From Pseudomonadota bacterium (lineage in GTDB: Bacteria > Pseudomonadota > Gammaproteobacteria > Steroidobacterales > Woeseiaceae), in NCBI GenBank assembly GCA_022360335.1, contig JAKSCZ010000458.1, forward strand, positions 1-5,351: a DNA stretch of 5,351 nucleotides, written 5' to 3'. Of the stretch, positions 1-5,351 are shown piece by piece. Each line of letters starts with the position of its first letter. The stretch's first letter is position 1. A program made the position numbers and the translations under genes. The notes below the pieces were generated by a model that was not told the DNA's origin, made no database searches, and saw only the letters and a program-made list of their open reading frames with translations.

Positions 1-39
1 ACAGGCTGATTTTAAAATATTTTTTCCCTGACTGCCGGC

Positions 40-45
40 TATAAT
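40..45 (+). promoter_or_regulatory. Probable -10 box of the HNH gene promoter
   Basis: A perfect TATAAT lies 33 bases upstream of the GTG start. It would place the transcription start near 51-53 and give a leader of about 26 bases. The flanking DNA at 9-26 is strikingly AT-rich for this GC-rich window, as expected for a promoter or UP-like region. No good -35 hexamer is visible 16-18 bases upstream, where the sequence is only a run of A and T, and there is no extended -10 TG. The call therefore rests on the -10 match, its position and the AT-rich flank. Confidence 0.5.
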
Positions 46-66
46 GACAGATCTTCGTTCCTGCCC

Positions 67-73
67 GGGGAGA
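67..73 (+). promoter_or_regulatory. Shine-Dalgarno-like site for the HNH gene
   Basis: GGGGAGA sits five bases upstream of the GTG at 79. It supports that start together with an in-frame stop (TAA at 13-15) and the absence of any ATG, GTG or TTG in this frame between the stop and 79. Confidence 0.5.
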
Positions 74-78
74 CCCTC

Positions 79-1371
79 GTGAAGCCTGTTGAAACCGTCC
101 AGTCCGTAGTTCCCGACCTCATCGCGATCGACGAGCTCGAACACAATATCCTGACGCACTGCATGCGCATCAACGTGGCGACGTATCAGTTGTTGCTGAT
201 GATCCGCGAGTTCGACGAACGCTGCGGTTTCCTCAAGTGGGGACTCGAGAGCGCGGCCGAATGGCTCGCCTGGCGCTGTGATTTTTCGACGACGACGGCA
301 CTCGAAAAGGTGCGCGTCGCCAGGGCGCTCAAGGACCTGCCGTTGGTATCCGACCGCTTCTCGAGTGGTGAACTGTCCTATTCGAAAGTGCGTGCGCTGA
401 CCCGGGTAGCGACCTCGTCGAACGAACAGGAACTGGTCGACTTTGCGCTGCAGCACTCGACGGCGTTCGTGGCCCGGCGCTGCCAGGAGCTGCGCCTGGG
501 GGACGTGTCGTCGCATAGCGTTGCAGAGACCGCGTTCGCCAGCCGCTCCTTGCGGCTGCGGCGGGACGCACGACGCGGCATGCTGGCGGTGACCATTGAA
601 CTGCCACTGGAGGCCGGCGAACTCATCGAGAAGGCCCTCGACAAGGCACGGGACGACGAGTGCCTCGAACACCCGGACATCCTTGACACGACCTGGTCGA
701 AGCGCCAGGCGGATGCGTTCGTGACCATGGTGAAATCATTCCTGGCCGGGGGAGTATGCGAAGGGAGTGCGCCCGACACCTACCTGGTCAACGTCCACGT
801 CGACCAGTCGGCCCTCAAGGGCGATCCGGGCCGCTCGTCGCTGCCGATCGAAACGGTCAGGCGCCTGTGCTGTGACGGACCGGCCGTCACGATAGTCGAA
901 AACGGTAAGGGCCAGCCCATCCATATCGGGCGGAAATCCCGGGTGCTGACCGAAGCGATCAAGCGCATCGTGCGGGCGCGCGACAACGACTGTTGCCGTT
1001 TCCCGGGTTGCAGGAACCGGCGCTTCCTGCATTTCCACCACGTCGATCACTGGGCCAACGGCGGCGAATCGTGTCCGGGAAACATCCTGATGCTGTGCAC
1101 CCGGCATCACTCCCTGGTGCACGAAGGGGGCTTCCGGATCGAAAAGGACTTCAATGACGCGTGGTACTTCATCCGGCCCGACGGCGTCGCGGTACCCGAG
1201 ATCGGTTACCGTACGCAGGACATGGTCGATGCGGACACCGGCGAACTCCGCTTCGATCCTCCACGTGGAGGATTGCTGCACATCGCGGAAAAGTTTGCCC
1301 TGGAGCCCCCGCCGCCCGTCTATACGGCGCAGCGCGGGGTACGTCAATCGTTCATGACTCGCGGGCCTTGA
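79..1371 (+). CDS. DUF222 / HNH endonuclease domain protein (13E12-repeat type)
   Basis: A 430-residue protein with two parts. Residues about 21-290 are a helical DUF222-like region, with the typical stretch KVRVARALKDLP at 77-88, followed by a GELSYSKVRALTRV segment. Residues about 296-350 are an HNH nuclease domain. In it, C306 and C311 (CRFPGC), C340 and H343/H344/H348 resemble the zinc and catalytic residues of the family; the HHVDHW core is at 320-325, GG at 328-329, N335 is conserved and VHE is at 347-349. All expected HNH residues are present, so the nuclease is probably intact. Family members are presumed metal-dependent DNA endonucleases, but their biological role is not established and many genomes carry several copies. 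The GTG start is the first possible in frame and has an SD-like site and a TATAAT upstream. It stands alone on its strand; its last 20 bases overlap the end of frdB. No partner such as a methylase, integrase or phage gene is visible. Confidence 0.9.
   Translation: MKPVETVQSVVPDLIAIDELEHNILTHCMRINVATYQLLLMIREFDERCGFLKWGLESAAEWLAWRCDFSTTTALEKVRVARALKDLPLVSDRFSSGELSYSKVRALTRVATSSNEQELVDFALQHSTAFVARRCQELRLGDVSSHSVAETAFASRSLRLRRDARRGMLAVTIELPLEAGELIEKALDKARDDECLEHPDILDTTWSKRQADAFVTMVKSFLAGGVCEGSAPDTYLVNVHVDQSALKGDPGRSSLPIETVRRLCCDGPAVTIVENGKGQPIHIGRKSRVLTEAIKRIVRARDNDCCRFPGCRNRRFLHFHHVDHWANGGESCPGNILMLCTRHHSLVHEGGFRIEKDFNDAWYFIRPDGVAVPEIGYRTQDMVDADTGELRFDPPRGGLLHIAEKFALEPPPPVYTAQRGVRQSFMTRGP
1256..1273. 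repeat. Perfect 18-bp palindrome inside the 3' part of the HNH gene
   Basis: ATCCTCCACGTGGAGGAT reads the same on both strands, centred on CACGTG. It encodes Asp-Pro-Pro-Arg-Gly-Gly in the HNH protein (residues 393-398) and lies 79-96 bases beyond the frdB stop on the minus strand. It could form a stem in transcripts from either direction or be a dimeric protein site. It has no U-tract on either side, so it is not a canonical intrinsic terminator. Symmetry is seen directly; any function is inference. Confidence 0.6.
1352..1371. other. 20-bp tail-to-tail overlap of the HNH gene and frdB
   Basis: The frdB stop (TGA on the minus strand at 1354-1352) lies inside the HNH coding sequence, and the HNH stop (TGA at 1369-1371) lies inside frdB. 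Both reading frames are intact and end in plausible C-termini. With no intergenic space there is no room for a private terminator, so each transcript probably runs some way into the antisense of the other gene. Confidence 0.9.
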
Positions 1372-2104
1372 CGAATCTCGCCCCGAGCGCCTTGCGCCTG
1401 AGATAAGCGTACACCTCGAGCAGCGGCAGCTCCTTGGGACAGACGTCGGCACAGGCCATCATGCCGAGACAGCCGAAAACGCCTTCGTCGCCCGCGACGA
1501 TATCGAACCACTCGGCACCGGACCGGGAATCCCGCGGATCCATCATGAATCGCGCAACGCGGTTCAGGCCGGCGCCCGCCAGGAAGGTCTCGTCGAGATT
1601 GGCGACGCCGCATGAGGCGACACAACAGCCGCACTCGATGCAGCGATCGCCTTCGTAGATCGCCGCCGCGAGATCGTCGCTCATGCGGTCCTCGACCGCA
1701 TCGGGGTCGAACGGCTTGTGCTCGTGGATCCAGGCCTCGGTGCGCCCGGACATCGCGCGGAACCAGGTGCCCGTGTCGACCGACAGGTCGCCGACGAGTT
1801 TGAACGCGGGCAGCGGGTACAGCACGATCTTCCCGGGGAGATCGGACGTCAGCGTGCGACAGGCCAGCGCCGGCCGGCCGTTGACCATCATCCCGCAGGA
1901 GCCGCAGATCGCCGACCGGCAGGCAAAGTCGAACTGCAGGCCCGGGTCCTGCGTCTCGCGAATCCGGTTGAGCGCGATGAACAGCGTCATGAATTCGGTC
2001 TCGTCGAGCTCGAACGTGTCCGTGTGCGGGACGGACTCCGGGTCTTCCGGGTTGAAGCGGAATATCTCGAAGGTCAGGCGGCGTCGTGCCCTGTCGTCGC
2101 CCAT
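1352..2104 (-). CDS. frdB: Fumarate reductase / succinate dehydrogenase iron-sulfur subunit (B-type)
   Basis: A 250-residue FrdB/SdhB that relays electrons between the cytochrome b anchor and the FAD of FrdA. The N-terminal ferredoxin-like domain has the [2Fe-2S] ligands C62, C67, C70 and C82 (CRSAICGSC, then C). The C-terminal domain has C155, C158, C161 and C165 (CIECGCCVASCG), then C212, C218 and C222 (CLGMMACADVCPK). By family precedent C155, C158, C161 and C222 hold [4Fe-4S], and C165, C212 and C218 hold [3Fe-4S]. The CGCC core, Gly rather than Pro after C165, and GAGLNRVARFMMDPRD match Wolinella-type FrdB rather than E. coli or mitochondrial types. The ATG at 2104 shares one base with the frdA stop (TGATG) and has AGGAGG upstream; an in-frame ATG at 2125 lies before that SD and is less likely. 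It is the last gene of the operon and its 3' end overlaps the HNH gene by 20 bases. The family's direction may be fumarate reduction or succinate oxidation. Confidence 0.96.
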   Translation of the reverse strand: MGDDRARRRLTFEIFRFNPEDPESVPHTDTFELDETEFMTLFIALNRIRETQDPGLQFDFACRSAICGSCGMMVNGRPALACRTLTSDLPGKIVLYPLPAFKLVGDLSVDTGTWFRAMSGRTEAWIHEHKPFDPDAVEDRMSDDLAAAIYEGDRCIECGCCVASCGVANLDETFLAGAGLNRVARFMMDPRDSRSGAEWFDIVAGDEGVFGCLGMMACADVCPKELPLLEVYAYLRRKALGARFVKARES

Positions 2105-4050
2105 CAGCCCGCCACCTCCTGCCACGCGCCGCGCCGCAGGCGGCTGCCCATCGCCTCGGCGGTCGGCAGGCGGCCGTGTCTCGCCTGGTTTTCGGCGACT
2201 CCGCCGTTGTAGCTATCGACGGGTTCGGTCATCTCGATACGCTCGTCGGCGCCATAGCCGCGATCGCCCGGCGGCAGGTCGATGAGCCCGACGGGCTCGT
2301 AGCTGAACGCCGGTTCGCCGTCGTTCTCGGCCCAGCGGACGAGCGTGCGGTTCAGCCAGTCGCGGTCGTTACGCAGCGGATAGTCGCTGCGGAAGTGCGC
2401 GCCGCGGCTCTCGGTGCGCGCGAGCGCGCCCCGGGCGACGGTCATCGCCAGCCGCAGCATGCCCTTCAGGCGCAACGCAAAAGCGAGCTCGGGATTGACT
2501 CCCGGCTCCCTGCAACGAAGGACGGCATTGTCGCAGTCGTCGAGCAGCCGGCCGAGTCCGGCGACGGCCTCGGCCAGTTCGCCGCCGTTCCGGAAGATGC
2601 CGACCTTGTGCATCATGATCTCGCCCATCGCGTCGCGGATCTCGTAGACGTTCGGGCCGCTGCCGTCGCGCGCCAGCCAGTCTGCGGCCTTCTTCTCGGA
2701 TCGGGCCAGCGCATCGAAGGCGTCGCTCGTGCTGCCGCGCAGCGGCGTTCCCGACGCGTACTCGGCGGCGCGCCGCCCCACGACACGACCCGAGACGATC
2801 GTCTCGGACAGGCTGTTGCCGCCGAGGCGGTTGAATCCGTGCATGTCCCAGCATGCCGCTTCGCCGACCGCAAACAGACCCGCCAGCCCGTAAGCCTGAC
2901 CGTCCTTGTTCACGCGCACGCCGCCCATCGAGTAGTGCTGCGTCGGGCGCACGGGGATCAGCTCCTCAGCCGGGTTGATGCCGACGAAGTCGCGGCAGAT
3001 GTCCCATACCTCGAGCAGCTTGGTCCGGAGGTGCTCCTCGCCGAGGTGACGGATGTCGAGCCACAGATGCGGGCCGTAGGGAGAATCGACACCGTCGCCG
3101 TCGCGCATGACCTGCGCCATGTGACGCGACACGACGTCGCGGCTCGCGAGTTCCTGCTTCCCGGGCTCGCGCTCGACCATGAAGCGACGGCCTTTCCCGT
3201 CGAGCAGGTAGCCGCCGTCGCCCCGGCAGCCCTCGGTGACGAGAATGCCGCTCGGCGACAGCGTCGTCGGATGGAACTGCACGGCTTCCATGTTGCCGAG
3301 CGGGACGACGCCCGTATCGAGCGCGATCGCGGCGCCCGTCCCTTCGTTGATCGTCGCGTTGCTCGTGTACTGGCCGTAGATGCGGCCGTAGCCGCCCGTG
3401 GCGATGACCGTTGCCTTTGCCATCACGGCGTAATGCGATCCGCTGCGCAGGCAGCGAACGACGGCGCCGAGGCAGCGCACGCCGTCGTGGATCAGCGCGA
3501 CCGCTTCGGCGCGGTCGCGCACCGTCACGCCGAGCCGCACGACCTCGCTGTCGACGGCATAGAGCGCGGCGTGGCCGGTCCCGGCCGCGGCATAGCACGC
3601 GCGCCATTTGGCGGTGCCGCCGAAATCGCGGTGCATGATGAGACCGTCGTTCTCGAGCGCCTCGTCGACCTCGACGTCCTCACCCTTGATGAAATACCGG
3701 TTCCTGCCGCCGCGCACGCGTGTCCAGGGCACACCGTAGTGTGCGAGTTCGCGCACGGCGACTACCGCTTCGTCGGCGAAGATGTTGGCGACTTCCTGGT
3801 CGGCGCCCCAGTCCGAGCCGCGGACGGTGTCGAGGAAATGCACGGTCGGGCTGTCGCCCTCGGCTTTCACGCAGTTGGCGAGCGCGGCCTGCATCCCGCC
3901 CTGCGCCGCGCAGCTGTGACTGCGGCGCGGCGGCACGAGCGACAGGATGATCGCGTCGTGGCCGGCGGCGGCGGCTTCGATCGCGGCGCGCTCGCCGGCC
4001 AGACCGCCGCCGATGACGAGCACGTCCGTCGTGACGAGGCGCTGCGTCAC
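2104..4050 (-). CDS. frdA: Fumarate reductase / succinate dehydrogenase flavoprotein subunit (Wolinella-type)
   Basis: A 648-residue flavoprotein that interconverts fumarate and succinate at the cytoplasmic face of the membrane. The FAD-binding Rossmann motif is at 13-21 (IGGGLAGER). H45 in RRSHSCAAQGGMQ is the expected covalent FAD attachment site. Likely active-site residues are H260 (FHPT), T272-E273 (TEGCRGDGG), R304 (ASRDVVSR, the proton-delivering arginine of the family), H372 (QHYSMGG) and R408 (FNRLGGNS). From memory these sit a constant three or four residues after their Wolinella FrdA counterparts, so the catalytic core is complete. The GTG start at 4050 overlaps the frdC stop by four bases (GTGA) and has GAGGG nine bases upstream. 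The frame is open much further upstream, to 5301, but that part is antisense-free overlap with frdC and the cytochrome and is not part of this protein. The last 40 or so residues are less family-like. A role as succinate dehydrogenase is equally possible. Confidence 0.97.
   Translation of the reverse strand: MTQRLVTTDVLVIGGGLAGERAAIEAAAAGHDAIILSLVPPRRSHSCAAQGGMQAALANCVKAEGDSPTVHFLDTVRGSDWGADQEVANIFADEAVVAVRELAHYGVPWTRVRGGRNRYFIKGEDVEVDEALENDGLIMHRDFGGTAKWRACYAAAGTGHAALYAVDSEVVRLGVTVRDRAEAVALIHDGVRCLGAVVRCLRSGSHYAVMAKATVIATGGYGRIYGQYTSNATINEGTGAAIALDTGVVPLGNMEAVQFHPTTLSPSGILVTEGCRGDGGYLLDGKGRRFMVEREPGKQELASRDVVSRHMAQVMRDGDGVDSPYGPHLWLDIRHLGEEHLRTKLLEVWDICRDFVGINPAEELIPVRPTQHYSMGGVRVNKDGQAYGLAGLFAVGEAACWDMHGFNRLGGNSLSETIVSGRVVGRRAAEYASGTPLRGSTSDAFDALARSEKKAADWLARDGSGPNVYEIRDAMGEIMMHKVGIFRNGGELAEAVAGLGRLLDDCDNAVLRCREPGVNPELAFALRLKGMLRLAMTVARGALARTESRGAHFRSDYPLRNDRDWLNRTLVRWAENDGEPAFSYEPVGLIDLPPGDRGYGADERIEMTEPVDSYNGGVAENQARHGRLPTAEAMGSRLRRGAWQEVAG
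2114..2120 (-). promoter_or_regulatory. Strong ribosome binding site deciding the frdB start
   Basis: On the minus strand AGGAGGT occupies 2120-2114, nine bases before the ATG at 2104. It lies within the last codons of frdA. It favours the start at 2104 over the in-frame ATG at 2125, which would precede the site and extend frdB by seven residues (MAGGGGL). Confidence 0.75.
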
Positions 4051-4799
4051 GTCGCGCCGCCCTCGAGCAGGAAGGCAAGCGGCGGATCGAGCCAGCCGGC
4101 CAGGACGACGAGCGTCAGCGCGCCGAGGCCCAGCACGACCCAGAAGATGAGCTGCTCGATGCGATGCAGCGCGGCACGCGACAGCCACAGGCCGGCGCCC
4201 CACTTCACGGCGAGGCGATACAGGCCGACGCCGGCGTGGAACTCGACGCACAGCAGCAGGATCGCATACGGAATCCACAGCCCGGCGGCGACGCGTTCGG
4301 CCGACGACGCGGCCTCTATGCCGGTGACGTCGCCGAACAGGGGCGTGAAGACGTCGGCGCCTATCAGTACGAGGTGAAAACTGCCGAGCACGAGGATCAC
4401 GAAGCCGGTGCGCACCTGCCAGATCCACAGCATCGATTCGACGTGCGGGCGAAACGGCGAATGGTCGGTGCGGGTCGCGACCTTTTCCCGCCCGGACCGC
4501 TCGAGTCCCCTGGCGAGTTCGAGCATGCGCCGGCGTTCGCGGAGCTGCGCCGGGACCTTGCGGGCCGCATAAACGGCGTGTACGCAAAACAGGAAAAAAA
4601 CCGCCAGCACCGCCGGCTGCGCGACGTAGTAGTCCTCGAGCAGCGTCGCAAGCCAGTCGAAGCCGCGCGCGCCCGTCAGGATCGAACCGACGAGAACGAC
4701 GTGGCCCCACATGAACAGTGCGAGCAGCAGGCCGCTGCCGCCGCTTATGATCTCGTAAGCGAGCTGCCGGTCGGCGGAGGTCCTGACACGCTCGGTCAT
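4047..4799 (-). CDS. frdC: Fumarate reductase dihaem cytochrome b membrane anchor
   Basis: A 250-residue integral membrane protein with five predicted helices, at about 16-42, 60-82, 122-150, 168-198 and 213-237. It anchors FrdAB and exchanges electrons with quinone through two b haems. The four expected haem ligands are H33 (FMWGH), H74 (CVHAVYAARK), H142 (LGSFH) and H188 (VEFHAGVGLYRLAVKWG, the clearest family signature). E55 lies 22 residues after H33, the same spacing as the quinol-oxidation glutamate E66 from H44 in Wolinella FrdC, and E186 matches Wolinella E180. The loop between helices II and III is about 18 residues longer than in Wolinella and rich in Arg and Glu. The ATG at 4799 overlaps the cytochrome stop by four bases (ATGA). 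No SD is obvious, so translation probably depends on coupling. The stop overlaps frdA by four bases. Ligand residues are seen; Wolinella numbering is from memory. Confidence 0.94.
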   Translation of the reverse strand: MTERVRTSADRQLAYEIISGGSGLLLALFMWGHVVLVGSILTGARGFDWLATLLEDYYVAQPAVLAVFFLFCVHAVYAARKVPAQLRERRRMLELARGLERSGREKVATRTDHSPFRPHVESMLWIWQVRTGFVILVLGSFHLVLIGADVFTPLFGDVTGIEAASSAERVAAGLWIPYAILLLCVEFHAGVGLYRLAVKWGAGLWLSRAALHRIEQLIFWVVLGLGALTLVVLAGWLDPPLAFLLEGGAT

Positions 4800-5351
4800 T
4801 CGGGGTTAAGCACGGACAGGATGTCCGGGTCCTCCTCTTCTTCGGCCAGTACGATATGGCAGGTATCGCAGTCGTTCGAGACCTGCTCGCGGTCTTCGGT
4901 CCGCATACCGCGCTTGTGACAACGCAGACAGCCGTCCGACTGCTCGTGGCCGATGTGGTCCGGGTAGACGTCCCACCAGACCTCCATACCGGGGAATACG
5001 TTGACCGAGTAGATCTCGCCGAGAGCCGCCGCCGCGGCGTCGACGAGCTCGCCCTTCTCGTCGGCCAGCCCGGGATAGTTGTCTTCGTAGAACGCCCTGA
5101 GTTCGCCGGCAATACCCGCACGGGCGGCGTCGTGCGATTCGTACCGCGTCCGGACGATGCGCATGGCCTCGCGCTTGACGAACGGCAGCGAGCGGTCGAT
5201 GCGGCCGTCGAGAATGGCATCGTCGACGGCCGGACCGGGCGATTCGTAGACGTGCGACGGACGGTTATGGCAATCGACGCAGTCCATCTCGCGCCAGACA
5301 CCCTCGTCCTCGGGCGCCTTGCGAACCTTGTACGTCGTGGGCTCGCCGTCG
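4796..5351 (-). CDS. Multihaem c-type cytochrome, NapC/NirT-associated family, C-terminal part
   Basis: The reading frame is open to the window edge, so the N-terminus, including any signal anchor and further haems, is missing. The visible 185 residues contain three CXXCH haem c sites: CVDCH at 5281-5267, CLRCH at 4930-4916 and CDTCH at 4870-4856. The first, in the context MDCVDCHNRPSH, resembles the last haem of a NapC/NirT/NrfH quinol-oxidising domain. It is followed by a helical linker of about 110 residues, then a segment with WWDVYPDHIGHEQSDGCLRCH and CDTCHIVLAEEEE. That C-terminal pattern is familiar from large multihaem cytochromes of Deltaproteobacteria and Acidobacteria. It probably acts in the periplasm, tied to the inner membrane, moving electrons between the quinone pool and soluble or extracellular acceptors. 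The acidic tail ends in LSVLNPE. An internal ATG at 5285-5287 is not the start, since coding sequence with family character continues upstream. It overlaps frdC by four bases. The exact subfamily and substrate are unknown. Confidence 0.88.
   Translation of the reverse strand, partial: DGEPTTYKVRKAPEDEGVWREMDCVDCHNRPSHVYESPGPAVDDAILDGRIDRSLPFVKREAMRIVRTRYESHDAARAGIAGELRAFYEDNYPGLADEKGELVDAAAAALGEIYSVNVFPGMEVWWDVYPDHIGHEQSDGCLRCHKRGMRTEDREQVSNDCDTCHIVLAEEEEDPDILSVLNPE

Noticed and set aside
736..1452. A 238-codon minus-strand open frame opposite the HNH gene
   Set aside because: It has no family character and mirrors the codon structure of the clearly recognisable HNH coding sequence; it also runs through the end of frdB in another frame.
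2102..2125. The ATG at 2125 as the frdB start
   Set aside because: It lies upstream of the AGGAGG at 2120-2115, would overlap frdA by 22 bases and adds an MAGGGGL leader not expected for FrdB; the ATG at 2104 has ideal SD spacing and a TGATG junction.
2086..4377. A 763-codon open frame on the plus strand antisense to frdA and part of frdC
   Set aside because: Its product is rich in Ala, Arg, Val, His and Asp with no recognisable domain, and it is exactly opposed to strongly conserved frdA. Long antisense open frames are common in GC-rich genes.
4164..4919. A 251-codon plus-strand open frame opposite frdC and the cytochrome
   Set aside because: Low-complexity Gln/Arg/Ala/Asp-rich translation opposite well-supported genes; no start signals.
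5285..5287. The ATG at 5287-5285 as the cytochrome start
   Set aside because: The frame stays open to the window edge with plausible coding sequence, and a start here would leave a c-type cytochrome with no signal peptide immediately before its first haem.
1..5351. CRISPR array, tRNA, rRNA, insertion sequence or known riboswitch
   Set aside because: No spaced direct repeats, cloverleaf-like segment, transposase or long terminal inverted repeats were seen, and nearly every base is within a supported coding sequence.

Overview
This GC-rich bacterial window holds five features of substance. A single plus-strand gene on the left encodes a DUF222/HNH endonuclease-family protein. It faces a tightly packed minus-strand respiratory operon that runs off the right edge. 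Read 5'->3' on the minus strand, the operon is: the 3' part of a multihaem c-type cytochrome of the NapC/NirT-associated kind, then a dihaem cytochrome b membrane anchor (FrdC), the flavoprotein (FrdA) and the iron-sulfur protein (FrdB) of a quinol:fumarate reductase / succinate:quinone oxidoreductase. The order C-A-B, the single five-helix anchor with four haem-ligand histidines, and the FrdA and FrdB sequence signatures place the complex in the Wolinella/Geobacter-type (B-type, dihaem) group, not the E. coli Frd or mitochondrial Sdh groups.

Layout: 1-78 is a short, locally AT-rich leader with a perfect TATAAT box. 79-1371 (+) is the HNH protein. 1352-2104 (-) is frdB, 2104-4050 (-) frdA, 4047-4799 (-) frdC, and 4796-5351 (-) the cytochrome, whose 5' end is missing. 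The four minus-strand genes overlap by 4, 4 and 1 bases, so they are almost certainly one translationally coupled unit whose promoter lies outside the window. The tail of frdB overlaps the tail of the HNH gene by 20 bases, and no terminator is visible between the two convergent units. There is no gene-free stretch longer than 78 bases.

How the genes work together: FrdC carries two b haems and exchanges electrons with the (mena)quinone pool. FrdB passes electrons through [2Fe-2S], [4Fe-4S] and [3Fe-4S] clusters to the covalent FAD of FrdA, where fumarate and succinate interconvert at the cytoplasmic face. The direction cannot be told from sequence. The upstream multihaem cytochrome probably sits on the periplasmic side and could link the quinone pool to periplasmic or extracellular electron carriers. 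Its overlap with frdC suggests the two steps are expressed together.

Organism: GC-rich DNA, a B-type Frd and NapC-associated multihaem cytochromes suggest a Gram-negative bacterium with anaerobic or flexible respiration, such as a proteobacterium or a member of the former Deltaproteobacteria or Acidobacteriota. DUF222-HNH proteins are commonest in Actinobacteria but also occur in Gammaproteobacteria. I cannot fix the phylum from this window.
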